From positions 9,257,501 through 9,321,500 of the forward strand of contig OU612070.1 of NCBI GenBank assembly GCA_914767715.1: 64,000 nucleotides of DNA, in the 5' to 3' direction. Under the pieces are notes generated by a model. That model was given only the letters and a program-made list of their open reading frames with translations, searched no databases and had not been told where the DNA came from. Source of the DNA: Membranipora membranacea. Its lineage: Eukaryota > Bryozoa > Gymnolaemata > Cheilostomatida > Membraniporidae. Each line of letters opens with the position of its first letter. The stretch's first letter is position 1. The position numbers and the translations under genes were made by a program. Shown piece by piece: positions 10,763 to 25,000 of this stretch.

Positions 10763-13700
10763 TTATAGTATAGCACTACGCTGGTAGGAGACTAGACACC
10801 TCGCCTTATTGAACATCTTATCCAGCTGCTTCCAGCTGGAGTCAGCAGCGATCTGTACTTCTCTCAACTCCTCTAATAGTTCTTTGTGCTTCATCAGCTC
10901 TGCATTGTGTAACTATCAATATAATACAAAATGTTAATAATGCATCCATGACTTAGTGGCTATAACAGATTTTTTGGTCAGATTTTTTTAGTCATATTTC
11001 TCTATTATAATATGATCTAACATTGCAACCAACCAGCGTTTTGTGATATTGTCACAAAATACAGATTTTTGGTTGCTTCCGATGATCACATATATAAAAG
11101 AGAAATCTGACCCAATAATCTGACAATAAGATCTTACGGAAGAATCTGCAGTGTAATCGTAGCTTAGCAGAAATAAAAATATGTCTGTAAGACATATCAG
11201 ATAAGAGCTAACCTTTAGAAACAGAGAGAGATAAGACTGAGTTAGCTCATAGTCCTTGTGAGATAGAAGAGCCATCCTCGTCACCTTGAGGAAGGCTAGC
11301 AGAAGATCTGGTGTAGAGCCAAAATCAGGCTCTAAACATCTCAACTCTGCCTCTATAGTCACCACTCCAAACTTCTTCATCAACTGAAGATACGGGGCGG
11401 AGTCACCAGACTCGATACAGTCCAGTAGAACTCGGTCTAAACCTGAAATAAATATTGAAATTATTAGTAAAGTGAACGTGACTAGTCTGACTTGTGAGTG
11501 TTTCCAAGTCTTCTTTGTGACCCGCATGCCTTGCAATGTAAACCTTTATGTATCTAATCTTCTGAATCAAACAAACATTTTCAATAGTTATTCCAATGTT
11601 TGGATTGTAATACCCCATGAGTAAAGTAGACAAATTTAAATCGGCATATGGAAATGAAGTTCACTATAGGGCAGTTTCAATCACTTATATGTGACCACTA
11701 AGAAGCCCGGCGTCGCTTACATACAAGCAACTTAGAAATACCAGGGGGTGTCGGAAACGTGTTGTTCACTGACAACAGTTGTCTGCTCACACATATTCGT
11801 GCAGACAGGCGTCACCATAGTTGTCAGATAACTGTGTGTTGGGTGCAGCATTGGCCTTTTAAAATGTCTTATCGCACAATGTTTGACCAGATGTACACTC
11901 ATACCACACATCAAACATAGGTCACTCACCAGAACTAGATGAGAAAGTTATCTTGTCGTCATCCTTTTTAGACCCATCATCACCCTCCTTTGATGTGTCA
12001 AACACGGGTACTAGTCCTGGTATGGTCGGCAGGAAGAATGGTGCTGCTTTCTATAAAAGTAAGAATTGGATGAGACACCCTATAGACATGCTTCATATCC
12101 AAAGATATTCACATTGGAGAAGGAGACAAAATTTACAAATCCCCCCTCCTCCAGCATCTCCAAGAAATGCAATCGCTTCCAGCTTCCAGTAGGACCAAGA
12201 AGTACAAATCAATACATTGGTGCTTAACCCATATCGAACATCCTTTTACTCTAACCAACATCTTGTTTGAAGCATACTATAACACTTAATTACATTATCT
12301 CCGACTATTAAGAGGTACCTGTATTTTGGGGGGAGCTTTCAGTCTATTCCTGAATCTTATGATATCTAGTTTGAGTAGATTAGCCCAGCGACTCTCAGGT
12401 AACATGGATAGTGTTACCAGATCATTAGCTATCTGATCGGCTGACTTAAAATCTCCATCTATATCCGCCAACTCATCTCCCTCCTCCGTAAGTGCTGGTG
12501 AATATATTAGTAAATATAAGTCAAAGAATGCATGATTGACAGGGAGGGAAAACTCTAAATGCACATAACTCGTGGTTTTAGTAATTGAACAAAATCTAAT
12601 TATTACAAGATAAAGAGACAGAGAGTTAAAATCGCCATGTCCGTATCCACGTCTCTATCTGTTCTGGTCACATTTAGGTATTGGTATTGCAGGCGAATAC
12701 TTCTTTACAACAATTAAGACGTTGAAAAGTCTCGCAATTATCTTTATTCAAAACAGGAAATTTCTGACAAGTTTACGCTTCACGTTGCTGGCCTCATAAC
12801 TCCCGGTTATGACATTAATGTGTTTTGGAGTTCTCATAACTAGAAAATACAGTCCCTTATAATTATTTAAAATGCATCTAGACACGTATATGTTGTCATA
12901 CCTTTGAGTGACACATGCATATAGAGACTCCTGTTACTCCAGATAAACAGTCCTGGTTCATCTAACATACTAACAGCTAAGAACTCTCCTCGAGGAGCCA
13001 TATCCATTGAGGTGACAGCCTGTATAAATATAACAGTGACACCAAATAATCGAGTGACCTTGCTTTTACTTTTCATTAACATGGACATTTAATAAGTGAT
13101 ATAAATAGACAATGAGCTTCAAGCAACATGAGCCTTAGCTTTAGCGACAAAAGGATAGCTTCATTGAGTGACAGATTTACACTCCATGGTTGTTGCCCAT
13201 TCTTCTAGACAGAAGTTTAAATAATGAAATGCCATGAGCACCTAATTGTACACAACGGCATTTCCACATCACCAAAACTTTGATCTCTAACTGGTATACG
13301 CTTATGGAATCCAGTGGCCACAGTCTTGCCCAGGTTACTTTGAGGTGCATTTGAGATTACCAAGAGTCTAATCTTATCAACATATCACAGTGATCTTAAC
13401 GCCTCACAAACCAATCACAGTGAGGGCTAATCTCACCAACCAATCACAGTGAATCACTGATTTATTTATTACCTGATCGACAGTGAGTTTGTCTATGAGA
13501 GAGCCTGTTAGTAGATCCCATGTTCTCACAGTACTATCCATAGATGAGGTGATCAGCCATTTACCAGCCGGGTTAAAGGTCATATCTGTTACTCTGCCAT
13601 CGTGTCCTGCACACACAAAAAAAAACACTCATTAAATCATGTCTTTGGGACATACCAGAATATACAACATATTTTGCGGCATAAATTTCGAACTGGTCAC

Positions 13701-16700
13701 AACTATTGTTAGCTTATAATAAAAATTGAAGTCTAAATATTTGCTGTAATAAAAAGAAAACCATGTAAATAAATAAAAAGTATCAGATAACCTTGAAAAG
13801 CTGTTATTGTCTGTATACTGTATCAATAGCAAATTCCAGAGTTGCAGAGAATACTTGGGAAAGGTGATGAGTTCTTTAGCATCAGTGGGAGTGAGCGATT
13901 AGAAGTAGTATTAATGGCTTAAATTTTATAATATATCTCACCAATTCTACAACACTCACCAGGAAATTTCCTCACCACCCTCAGAGTTTCCAGATCTACT
14001 ATGATGAGAGAGAAGTCATCTAAAGCTACAGCTACCATTTGGCTATCCTCATGTAGTCTGAGAGTAGATACACTAGCAGCCAGGTCTATGGTCCGCAGGC
14101 ACTTCTTAGATTTGACGACCCATATAGCTAGTTTGGAGTCAGCTCCTCCGGACACGAGATATCTGGAGATAGCATCAACTGCTACCGAGCGTACTGGCCT
14201 ATGATGTAAACAATACAAATTGATACACAAACACAGCAATGGCACTAGAAGGCATTCTCAGATCGATAAAACGCACATACACATTCAGTCAGCTATGATT
14301 GACAACAGAAAGTTTTACTCCCATGGAGTCAAACTGAATCTGCTCTTAACTGCGATATAGCAAAAGGCTATTTGGCAAAAGGCCTATTGGCTAAGATCAA
14401 AGTGTCACTGCCAATGGCCGATTAGTGCCAGTTCAGTTTTGGCAGCTCGCTGCACACTTATGATTAGGAGGTCCTCTAAGGCCTCACCTCAAGGATGCAT
14501 TCTAGTTTTCTAGGATGTATCACATTCTCAGTATGAGGATAAGGGCACCTTGCGTCCCTCTTTAGGGGCAGCCCAATCTTCTGTTTCTTAGCAAACAGCA
14601 AAAGGCTTTGGGGACAACATAAACAGAGATATATACTACAAATAGATAACTTACATTGAGCCGAAAATAAAAGTGGATACTTTGAATGTAAATCTACATT
14701 CATAATTCTAATACATTATTATTGCAACCATAGACTTGATAATACATATTATTAAGTCTATGATTGCAACACACTCACTAAATTAATTTAATTAGCTGAG
14801 GACAAGTAACATGAAATTGTGATGGAGCCTCACCCTTTATGCGCACCAGTGAACTTTCCTCTCTCTAGTCTTGACTGCATGTTGAACATAATCACCTGAT
14901 ACAAAAAACTATAATATGTTAGATAAAAAGTTTCAGTTGTCAGAATCTGTGACATCTCTATGACACCTCATATCGATTGTGCTACACTATCACGAAGTTC
15001 CAATGTATCGATATCAGGACTTATCGAAATAGCGTTTGTTCAATTTTGGTTTGCGTTGGTTTTTGTTCCTTCATTTGCTTTGGGTGAGGCTGATCAGTTG
15101 GCATCAAAGGCTGTGACGCAGGAGCCCCATAAACGTTTCCATTCGAATCGAGTGTGGGCAACTTTATTTGATGTGCCAAATCGATGCATGGTAACTTTTT
15201 GATACCCAATAGCCCCATACAGACATCAATGAAATAAGTCTCAGTTATCATGTATGGTATTAAAAAGAATCACTGTGAACTAAAAAACACTGACCTTGCC
15301 ATTCTGGTGTCCAGTATATCCAAAGTTACCACAAGGTGACACAGCACAGCAGGTGGCTGGAGAACTCTTATCCAGACACAGGTGGTTACACAGCGTGGAT
15401 CTCTTACTATTCCATAAGGATAGAGTACAGGAGGCATTGTGCACTGCCAGTACATCATCCCAATCACTACCACGTCGGTTCTCACAAGCAATCTACAAAT
15501 AATAATAATAGTTTTGAGTTGAGATGATTGGTTAGAATTTTATCTTCTCTATCATTTGTTTGTGAGCCATACAAATTTTTTCTTGTCTTTTTGTTGAATT
15601 CATTTAAGGAAAAACAACTAAAATATCTAAACGTCTTTAACCTTTCCCAGCCAGGTCTTTATTAGCCTTATCACACGGCCACAGTTTCAGGTCACCGTGG
15701 CCGTGTGATAAGGCTAGGTATCATACCTGTTTAGATTCAAAGTAAGGCCTAGAATTAAATAAACGAACAACTACACACTCATATAAATTTGACACAGTTG
15801 GAGTAAGAATTTAAATTATGTTATCTGCATCCATACCAAGGGGCCACTAATTCCATTGAACATTATACACTGTTATAAATATATCCCACCTGTGAGAATG
15901 GAGGCATGAGACGTTTGACTTCTGCCTTCTTATTCCACACAGCTCTACCCATAGACTTACTGTGTCTATCGTGATCAGTAGAAAACTGGTGCAGAGTGCA
16001 GTCCTGTCCAGCGCTGCAAACATCATACAAAAGAGTATGAATATATAAACAATACAAAAGTGTGACAGTGAATGAAAACATCTTTAAATATAAAAAAATA
16101 TTTAGCTATATCATCTTAGTTTTAGTAATATTGATATGTCTTAGTGATACATCTTAGCTTTAGTTGTATATCTCCCTCATACAATGCTATCAAACGATGA
16201 TCAGGGTAAAGGAGCTGGACTGTGGAGTATTCCTATCATAAGGTTTGTTGTCATGCTGTTATACATGTATCTTGGAGTTGTCTTCTCTGCTCATACTACT
16301 AAGGAGTTACCACCCTACCCTGACCTATATATGACAGAGACTGACTTGACCTTGACCTTGAAGAGACTACACATGGGCACTTGTCTACTGACTTTCATGG
16401 TGAGTGGACTGCCTTATATCTTGCCATCCTGATTTGAACCCAACTCCCCCACAGGACTATTGACCTACTCTTTTTTCCACAGTTGGTGAGAAGTTGCAAT
16501 ATCTCAGGACAATACATTTACAAAGTTAGGCCATCATTCAGCTTTATAATACTAACAAACGCGCAGTATCCCTTTAGTGTACATTACCTGATCATGTTAG
16601 TATCATCATAGAACCTAACATGTGATACAGGAGCAGAGTGTCCCTGTCTTCTGTGTAAGAGCCGTGCTCCCCCGTCTGACTGATCGAATATCCACACTTT

Positions 16701-17919
16701 GAGGTTGTTATCAGCTGAGGAGGTCACCATCAGAGGCTCACTAGAGAGAGTCTCCAAACCAGTCACTGGTCAAGAGAAAATCCACAAACATGTATCATCA
16801 AAGAACAAAAAAGAAGACTCGATATATAAAAACCACTTACCATAAGGTGTAGATCTAACAAACCATGTATCAACCGTACTTTATGGTCGGCTAATATAAT
16901 GCCATGTTGACTGTCAGTTCTTTCAATTGCTCAAAAGATTCCAAAGAGCAAGTTATACTAGATGAAGTTTGATCCAATTTGCCTGCATTTTAGGTGGCTT
17001 GAGGGGGAACAACTCGAAATGTAGGTAAATTGGATCACACACAACCTATGGTTAATCTTTTTCAATGTACCGACAAAGGGCGATTTCATTATCAAAGCTA
17101 ACCTGATGCTTCATGAGCATTCCTGATCTGACTTGACAGTCTTTTCTCATCGAGGTTCCATACTGCCAGATGACCCTGTGTTGATGCGCTGATCATAACA
17201 GGTGCTCCATCAGTACGGAAAGCTAAAGCTGTTACAGGTCCCCAATCCTGAGTGAACTTCATTATAGTTTCATCATATCTCAGGTTGTGAATGTAAATAT
17301 CACCACTTGCTAATCCTATTCCTGTGACATCAACGGCAGGTGCTTGTTTCAAGGCAGACACAGCAGAACCCCATCCAGAGAACTCGTATAACATCTTGTT
17401 AGATTTAATGTTCCACAGCTGTAAGGACCCTTGTGTGCTTGCCAACAGCAGTTTGTTTACATATGTGGCTGGGTGAAGAGCGGTGCTGATTTCAAACGTA
17501 GAATTATTAAATTCCATCTCCAGATAAGGCTCTTGGGTTTCGATCGACCAAACAATCACATTGCTCTCCTTGTCGATAGATATGAAATGTTTGCCAAATG
17601 CCACCAGAGTGTGTATGTCATGTGTGTGCTTGTTGAAGTGCAATACATCCTGTCTATTTCTCTCAATTCCTTTGATATTGTTCTTGACAGCTATGTAGAT
17701 TCTGTTACCACTGGTTAGCATACAGTTGATATCTTCGTCCTGCGGTTCACTAATTCTGGTTATTCCGAGTCTAGAGGCGTTATATATATGATAAGCCTTG
17801 CCGACACATGTCACTATGAAGTTTTCTTTCAATCTCTCATGGTACATAACTTGAATCGGTACATGATTAGTGTAGTAACCGAGAGCCCTGTAAGACTCAA
17901 ACAGCTTGCTTCCTTCCAT
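10763..17919 (-). CDS. WDR36: WDR36/UTP21, U3 snoRNP (SSU processome) WD-repeat protein
   Basis: Twelve exons: 17103-17919, 16588-16765, 15891-16013 (one edge uncertain by a base), 15295-15492, 14834-14895, 13960-14198, 13473-13606, 12902-13019, 12319-12494, 11930-12050, 11213-11442 and 10763-10912. With 124 nt in exon 3 they sum to 849 codons including stop, giving 848 aa, close to the vertebrate length. WD repeats are visible along the protein (LQLWNIKSN, LAVWNLDEK, LKVWIFDQS, TLSLWNSKR, LAIWVVKSK, VRTWDLLTG). The C-terminal Utp21 domain follows (SMLPESRWANLLKLD, KAAPFFLPTIPGL, EAELRCLEP). In other eukaryotes it acts in the nucleolus in 18S rRNA maturation as part of the UTP-B subcomplex. 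The ATG at 17917-17919 is preceded 19 nt upstream by a strong acceptor (TTTTCTCTTTGCAG). A BEL element lies 160 bp upstream, on the opposite strand. Nothing looks broken. Confidence 0.95.
15663..15716. repeat. Short palindromic element, TAGCCTTGTCACAC family
   Basis: The arms are TAGCCTTATCACACGGCCAC and its exact reverse complement, separated by 14 bp. It lies in a WDR36 intron. It shares its ends with the elements at 1020, 2722 and 44629. Confidence 0.75.
16970..17037. repeat. Short inverted repeat, TGATCCAATTTGCC family, copy 1
   Basis: The left arm TGATCCAATTTGCCTGCATTT pairs with a right arm that reads back as TGATCCAATTTACCTACATTT. It lies in the first coding intron of WDR36. A second copy with the same arm ends is at 42037-42120. 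Confidence 0.65.
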
Positions 17920-17937
17920 TATTTCAAATACTCAAAA

Positions 17938-17953
17938 CCTGCAAAGAGAAAAT
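17938..17953 (-). other. Splice acceptor upstream of the WDR36 start codon
   Basis: On the minus strand the sequence TTTTCTCTTTGCAG ends 19 nt before the ATG. It is a textbook 3' splice site lying in what must be the 5' UTR. No matching donor is obvious in the 137 bp before the LTR. It implies a 5'UTR intron (which would then contain the BEL insertion) or a trans-splicing site. Confidence 0.55.
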
Positions 17954-18078
17954 CACATCACATACATACTATACTTCCCATTTATTATTATTATTAAGTT
18001 TCTTTCAATCAGTAGCTTAAAGTTATAGTCAAGACCACAACTGGGCACTGAACTAACTACTAACTAAGCCTACCTACT

Positions 18079-19017
18079 TGTATTGGTATGCACCAATCGT
18101 GGTCATAATTAATGACACATTTTGATTATTATTAAAAACACACACTACAACATGACTAATAATGCCAGCTTTTAATACTTTAGCTATCTATTGTTACAAA
18201 CATCATTATACCAGCTTATGTGCTGATACTTGTACTGCAACATTATTTTGTACCATCTTAGACTTGCACCGTCAACAAGCAAGTTCAAATTTTGTGATCG
18301 CTAGTCTCATCTCAGCTAATATGAGACAATTTTATCCATATACAACTCGATCTGTTTTATGAGATTCTAAGCACTTTATATCAAGATCTCAATACTCTGC
18401 GCTGTATCTATGTGACACACATGTAAGTTAAAACAATATTGTATTTTCAGTTCATATTTGGTGTGGAATAACAACAGCGAAGCTCTTGTATTAAATTACT
18501 GCATGGGATAATCTATATTTCATTGATGACAAATGGCATTTTTATAAAGTGTAGAAAGCATTGCTTTATCGCATCCACTGGTATCAAATTATTATTGCTA
18601 CTATTTCTCCTATCCGTAATTAGGTATTTAACAAAAGTATTTTAATTGCAGGCACCAATTTATCTGTATACTAACTATCAGACACTATTATTGGATGGAA
18701 TAAACCCTATATCCGGCATCAATTTTGTGAGTTAACTAATAGGACGATTGTGTCAATTTGATGTCAATTTATTACTACGCACTCTTTTATATGCTGCCAT
18801 CCATTATTGTCTTTTGATGTGCTGATTATCGTCACAATCTATGCACATCATTATTTTATTTATTTTACTTTGATCATTTTATCAGGGTACGATTTCGACT
18901 TTGAATATGAAGAATATAATGACATACAGTATCCAATAACAACTCAACACTTCTTATTTCGTCGTCCGTTGCCATTAATGCTGGGGTTAGAGTGATAACA
19001 AGAGCCATCCCAATACA
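18079..19017 (+). repeat. 5' LTR of the BEL/Pao element
   Basis: 939 bp, TG...CA ends. It contains a TATA-like TTTTTATAAAG near 18540 and an AATAAA near 18698, possible promoter and polyadenylation signals. The 66- and 62-codon open frames in it are present in both LTRs but look like chance frames. The first ~20 bp contain a near-palindrome (ATTGGTATGCACCAAT). Confidence 0.95.
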
Positions 19018-19026
19018 GTACCAAAA

Positions 19027-19044
19027 TTGACGACTACCGCCAGC
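19027..19044 (+). other. Candidate primer-binding site
   Basis: TTGACGACTACCGCCAGC begins about 10 nt after the 5' LTR, where a tRNA primer site is expected. It resembles but does not match the TGGCGACC type used by some retroelements with a tRNA-Arg primer. Only about 30 nt separate the LTR from the gag-pol ATG, so there is little other room for it. Confidence 0.35.
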
Positions 19045-19048
19045 TGAC

Positions 19049-22000
19049 ATGGAAGATACTATCAAACAGCTCAAAGGTCAGCGTACATCGCTCAAGTCCA
19101 AGGTAACCTCACTAGCTAATCTGCTAATAAGTAGCATCGATCAACAGGACATCGATGATATTGAGACACTGCGTTCACAACTCAAAACAACATACAGTAA
19201 CTTTCTCACTATCCATTTCGATTATTCTGAGCATGTAGAATCAGATGAGATATTTTCTAGCTACCTAACCGTCAACGGTATGGATCTCATAGCATATCAG
19301 AATGATGTCAAAACCTCTTTTGATCGTGCTATTCAGTGCTATTCTAAGTGGCAGCTTTCTTTGTCTAAATCTAAAATGGCTATCTCTCAAGCTATCAAGA
19401 AAGCTAATATATTGGTTAGTGTGTGTATAAACCAGGCCGCTATTAACGGCCACAAGGATTTTTGTGTAGAGCTCTCTAATAAGTTAGCTGGTACTGTAGG
19501 TCTAGATTCACTATTACTTAGTCTATATGATGTTATCTTAGATTTAGAATCGTGTAAGGTTAGTCCGCCTGCAAATAGCGTAGGGGGTCAGCCACCACGG
19601 AATTCTGTGTCTAAATCTGATCCACCAGTCACCGATGCCAGTCAGGCGGGAGGGGGGCTGGGTCAGGGGTCTCGTGCCGTAGGTTCTCAGTCGGATCATG
19701 ATTCGGGTGTAGTGCAGCAGGTCTCTGCATCTGATGGCCACGTTGAATCTAGTGTGCAAACACAGCAAACCCCACCTGTTCCATTAGAACAGTCTACTCC
19801 AGCTGCAGCTCCTGCAGTGCACATGGTAAGCGGTAGTAATGGTAGTAGAGACACCCACAAGTCAAGACTAGCTGTTCATGATTTACATTTAGACACTCAG
19901 CGTGTCAATGAGTTTATGCAAATAAGCAAATCTTCTGTTGTGAATGCATATGATGGTTATGATGCGTCACGTCACCTAAATGTGACAAGTGCAGGTAACT
20001 CCAATCAAATCTCATGTACACGATCAAAACCAACACCATATAACGGTGATCGCCACAAATGGCCTGAATTTTTATCTGTATGGTATAGATACTCTTGTAT
20101 GTTTGTTGATGAGGTAGACAAAGCCTCAGAGCTCAAAAAGTTCCTTGTAGGTGAACCCCTGGAATTGGTCAGCCCAATCTTCGCCACACAACCGAACGCT
20201 CATGACCGCATGGTTCAACGACTCAAAGAGGTCTATGGAGATGTCAGCCTTGGCATCAAATCTGTCTTCTCACATCTCAATTCTCTGAGATCTATCCATG
20301 AAGGTGATACAAAGGCTCTCGTCAAGTTTGTTAACACAGTGGAAAGCTCCTTCAGCCAATTGGGGGAACTCGGACATCTCACGTCGGTAACCCTACCACA
20401 TGTGGACAATCTCGCGGACCTACTGCCTCCTACGATCAGAAGAGACTGGGATCATTGCTATGACATGTTTCCACAAAAGGACAAAGTTCAACCTTTCAAG
20501 ATGTTTATGGGATTTCTGGAGAGTGAACGACGCCGCGCGCTCAGACGCACTGGAACCCATCGATCTGATCAACAGAAAGACAACTCCAAACAAAAGGTAA
20601 AAACCTTTCATGTAGAATCTGATAATGAAGTTAGTCAAAACTCTCATGACAAACCTGACAGCTCTGCTATGTCTTGTGTTATCCATGGTAGCAACCGGCA
20701 TGCTTTAGCCGACTGTAGGAGTTTTCGTTCCTTGTCTGTTCAAGAAAGATTTGACTTGTGTAAAACTCACGCTATCTGTGTTAGATGTTTGACTAAGCAT
20801 GATCCAAAATCATGCCCTAGGTTCAGGCAATGCTGTTCTAAGTGTAAAAAACCGAATCATCATGACTTATTGTGTAGAAAGGGTATTGCTGATAAGAATA
20901 AAAGCTCAAAACCTGAAGCTAAAACTGAATCTAAGCCTAGTTCTGTCAGAAGCCAATCAAAGGAGAAAGTGTCGACCCTTCACGGCGCTGGTACACCCAC
21001 GGACGAAGTCTCTGTAGAAGTCTCAACCAATCACGGAACAAGCAGACCCACCAGTGACTCAACAGTGTTCGCAATCCAGCGAGCATCAGTCGTAGGAACT
21101 TCTCACAGAGCACTACTTTTCTTTGATGGAGGATCAAACTCGACTCTGATATCTCACCGGGCGGCGATAGCATGGGGAGCAAAGCGACTCAAGAAGGTGA
21201 CGCTCGAACTAAGCACTCTGGGAGGCTCAACAGTAGAGGAGGAGTCCTGGCTATTCGAGGTGAAGTTAATGGCCTATGACAACAGTGTGATCACGATACA
21301 TGCTCTCAGCATACAGAGACTCACTGGGTCAATCAACAAACCTCTGGACCGGGTCATTCTACAGCAGCTATTTCCAAGTATCGACAGTCAACTACTGATC
21401 AAAGACTCGGGCCCTATTGACATGCTAATCGGCAATGATCTACTCGGATTCCACCCTCGGAAGGAGATAGCTTCAGCTGGACAACATCTTCAAGTCTGCT
21501 CTGGCCCATTCGGACTGTGCGTTCAAGGATCACACCCTGCTCTAGGCAACAGCAATTCTATTCCATCATCATTCTTTATCAACATACTCTCGATGCAAGA
21601 CACAGAAGTCATAACTGCTACTCACCCTCAACACAAAGAATTCTCAGTATCAGTACACTCCTATCTCACCAAGGCAGAGAAGGCATCTCTGGGTGCATTC
21701 ATACAAGGTGAAGACCTAGGCGTAGAGGTTCAACCACGCTGCGGGGCATGTCAGTGCGGTAAATGCCCGATCAGGGGCCATAGCTACTCCTTCCAAGAAG
21801 AGCAGGAGTTACAGATGATAAGAAGCAACCTCAAATACGACCAGGAGAACAAAAGATGGAAAACATCCTACCCATGGATTGTCAATCCGTCTACGCTTCC
21901 AGATAACTACAGTGCTGCGCTAGCCACGCTTAGGAACACGGAGCGCACTCTCAACAAGGATCCTGAATGGAGCAAGATCTACGGCGCCCAAATCCAGGAC

Positions 22001-25000
22001 ATGGTCGATCGTGGTGTAGCCCGCAAGCTGAGTAAAGAGGAACTAAAGTCATGGTGTGGTCCAAAGTACTACATCAGTCACTTGGCTGTTCAAAATCCCA
22101 AGTCAACATCAACTCCTGTACGAATCGTCTTCAACTCTAGCCAAACCTTCAGAGGGACATCACTCAATGCCTGCCTAGCTAAAGGTCCAGAGTCCTATCT
22201 CAATGATCTGCTCGGAATTCTACTACGCTGGAGAGAGGAAAAAATCGCTCTAGTCGCTGACATAAAGAAAATGTACAATTCTATTTTCATCAATAATGTT
22301 GAACAGCACACTCACCGCTTTTTGTGGCGCAACTTGGAACAGCGAGATCCAGATGTCTACATCATACTACGGGTCAACATGGGAGATCGACCGGCAGCTG
22401 CTATCAGTAGTGAAGCAATCTACAAAACAGCAGACCTCTTTCACAAAGAGTATCCCCGAGTAGCTGAACTCCTGAAGTCTTCGACGTATGTAGACGATAT
22501 TGTAGATTCCTTCCCATCTCACGAGTCTGCAATGGTCACTGCCGAAGGAACAAATGTAGTACTACAGAACGCTGGGTTCAAAGTCAAGTGTTGGTTGTTC
22601 AGTGGCGAGCCAGACAAGAGGATACAGCTTGAAGATCTACCTCCTCCAGATGCGAAACCTGTATCAACCAAAGTGCTAGGAGTCCACTGGAATTCTTCAA
22701 CAGATGTCATCACTTTCTCTACAAATCTCAACTTTTCTCCTAAGAAGAAAGGAGTATATACCAAACCGGATCTGACAGAGACAGAGTTTACAAGACAGAT
22801 GCCAGAAATTCTCACACGGAGGATAGTTTTGGAACAAACCATGAAGATATACGACCCTCTTGGCATCTTGTGCCCCTTCACAATGAGAGCCAAACAACTA
22901 CTGAGGGAAACCTGGACTTTCAAACTGGACTGGGACGATCAGTTACCCCAGCTTATGAGAGAACAATGGATCAAATTCTTCAGAGAGCTGTTCAAGCTAT
23001 CTAAACTGGAATATCCTCGCTGTCTTCGACCAGAGAACGCTGTCGGACAACCTCAGCTGATCATCCTCTCAGATGGAAGTGCTGCAGCCTATGGATTCAG
23101 TGCCTACGCTCGATGGAAACTCAACTCTGGAAAATTCTCATGCTCTCTCATCATGGCTAAGTGTCGCATAGCATCCCTAAAACAGCTTACTATACCTCAG
23201 ATAGAGCTAAATGCCGCGGTCCTCTCAAAGCGTGGCAGAAAGGTTTTAGAGAAGGAGATGCGATACAATTTCAGCAGAGTATATCAACTGGTAGACTCAG
23301 AGACTGTACTCAAGATGATGAACAAGAAATCTACAAGATTCAAGCTCTACGAAGGTGTGAGAATCGGAGAACTACAAACGGCAACTGATGGAGATATGAG
23401 CAGCTGGTTTTGGGTGAAAGGTGAAGAAAACACTGCTGACTGGCTAACTAGAGGGAAATCGATTGATAAGATTGGCCCTGCGAGTGAGTGGTGGAGAGGA
23501 CCCAACTTTCTCTATCAACCTGAAGAGGAGTGGGGCATAAGAGCTAACAAAGACTCGGGGGAACTTCTGCCGGGTGAGAAAAAAGCAGTCTACGCTACAA
23601 CAGTCACGACGCCAGATCACTTTATTCAGTATGAAAACTTCAGCTCTCTAAAACGATTGATATGGACAGTGGCAAGAGTTAGAATGGCTGTGAAATCAGG
23701 ACATTTCTGCAATCTACTGGCTCCGGTATCTGCTGAAGACTTGCGTGCAGCTCAACTAATCCTCATCAGAGACGTACAGCACTCCATTGAAGATGAACTG
23801 CAGAAGAAGAAGGGCAAGTACTCTCAACTACACCCTGTGAAGACAGAGGATGGAGTGTGGATTGTAGGCAGTCGACTCATCAGACATAACCCCATGACGT
23901 CAATCAAGACTCATACTCAGTGGATCATTCCCTCATCGCATCCATACACTGCTCTTGCACTCAGACAAGCTCATACTGATTCATTCCACAGAGGGAGAGA
24001 CGCTACTCTAGCAAGATTTCGTGCCCTACACTGGACTACTCAAGGATCCAAACTAGCGAGAAAAGTGACCTCATCCTGTCAGCTCTGCAAAATCAAAGCA
24101 CCTCAGATCCTCGGTCAGCAGATGGGACAACTTCCAGTAGAACGTCTCAAGACTGCGCCACCCTTCAACTCGGTCATGATAGATCTCTTTGGTCCTTATA
24201 TCGTCAGAGGAGATGTACACAAGAGGTCATCTGGAAAAGCATACGGAGTACTATTTACTGATATTGGTTCTCGGGCAGTCCACATCGAGGCTGTATATGG
24301 CTATGACACTGACTCGTTTTTACTAGCATTGACACGCTTCGCTAACATAAGAGGCTGGCCTGAGAAGATATTCTCCGATCCTGGCACGCAACTGGTCGGA
24401 GCGGAAAGGGAGCTAGGAGATGTATGGGATGCTATGGATAAGACGGTTCTTCAGAACACAAGTGCTGAACAAGGACTACAATGGATCTTCGGCCCTGGAG
24501 ACGCACCATGGTACCAAGGAGCAGCTGAATCACTAATCAAGGCTGTCAAGCGCTGTTTCATCTTCTCTGTAGGAAACAAAAGACTCTCACCCAGTGAGTT
24601 CCAGACTGTGTGCACAGAAGCAGCGAATACTCTGAATGAACGCCCTCTCGGAATACTCCCTGGTACAGACTCCGACATCAGTATACTCACACCCAACTGT
24701 CAACTCATCGGAAGACCCTTCGCCAAGAACCCTGGACAGTGGAGCTCAGACAACTCACTCAAAAGTCGTCTCGCACTGGTAGCTGCTGTCTCTGAGGACT
24801 TCTGGAAGAAGTGGACAGAACTATACGCTCCTACACTCATGTATCAACAGAAGTGGCACAAACCGCAGCAGAACCTCCAGGTAGGTGACATAGTAGTTGT
24901 TATCGATCCAAATCAGCTCAAAAACCAATACAAGATCGCTCGTGTACATGAGGTTTATCCAAGTGACGATGGTAGGGTCAGGAAGGTAGCATTAGCCTAC

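Noticed and set aside
13370-13460. Repeated CCAATCACAGTGA units in a WDR36 intron
   Set aside because: Only two clear copies; too little to call a repeat family or regulatory element.
18162-18995. Open frames of 66 and 62 codons inside each LTR
   Set aside because: Present in both LTRs only because the LTRs are near-identical; no domain, and BEL elements are not known to need an LTR-encoded protein.
20420-20701. Minus-strand frames opposite gag-pol
   Set aside because: They are shadows of the intact 2019-codon plus-strand frame.
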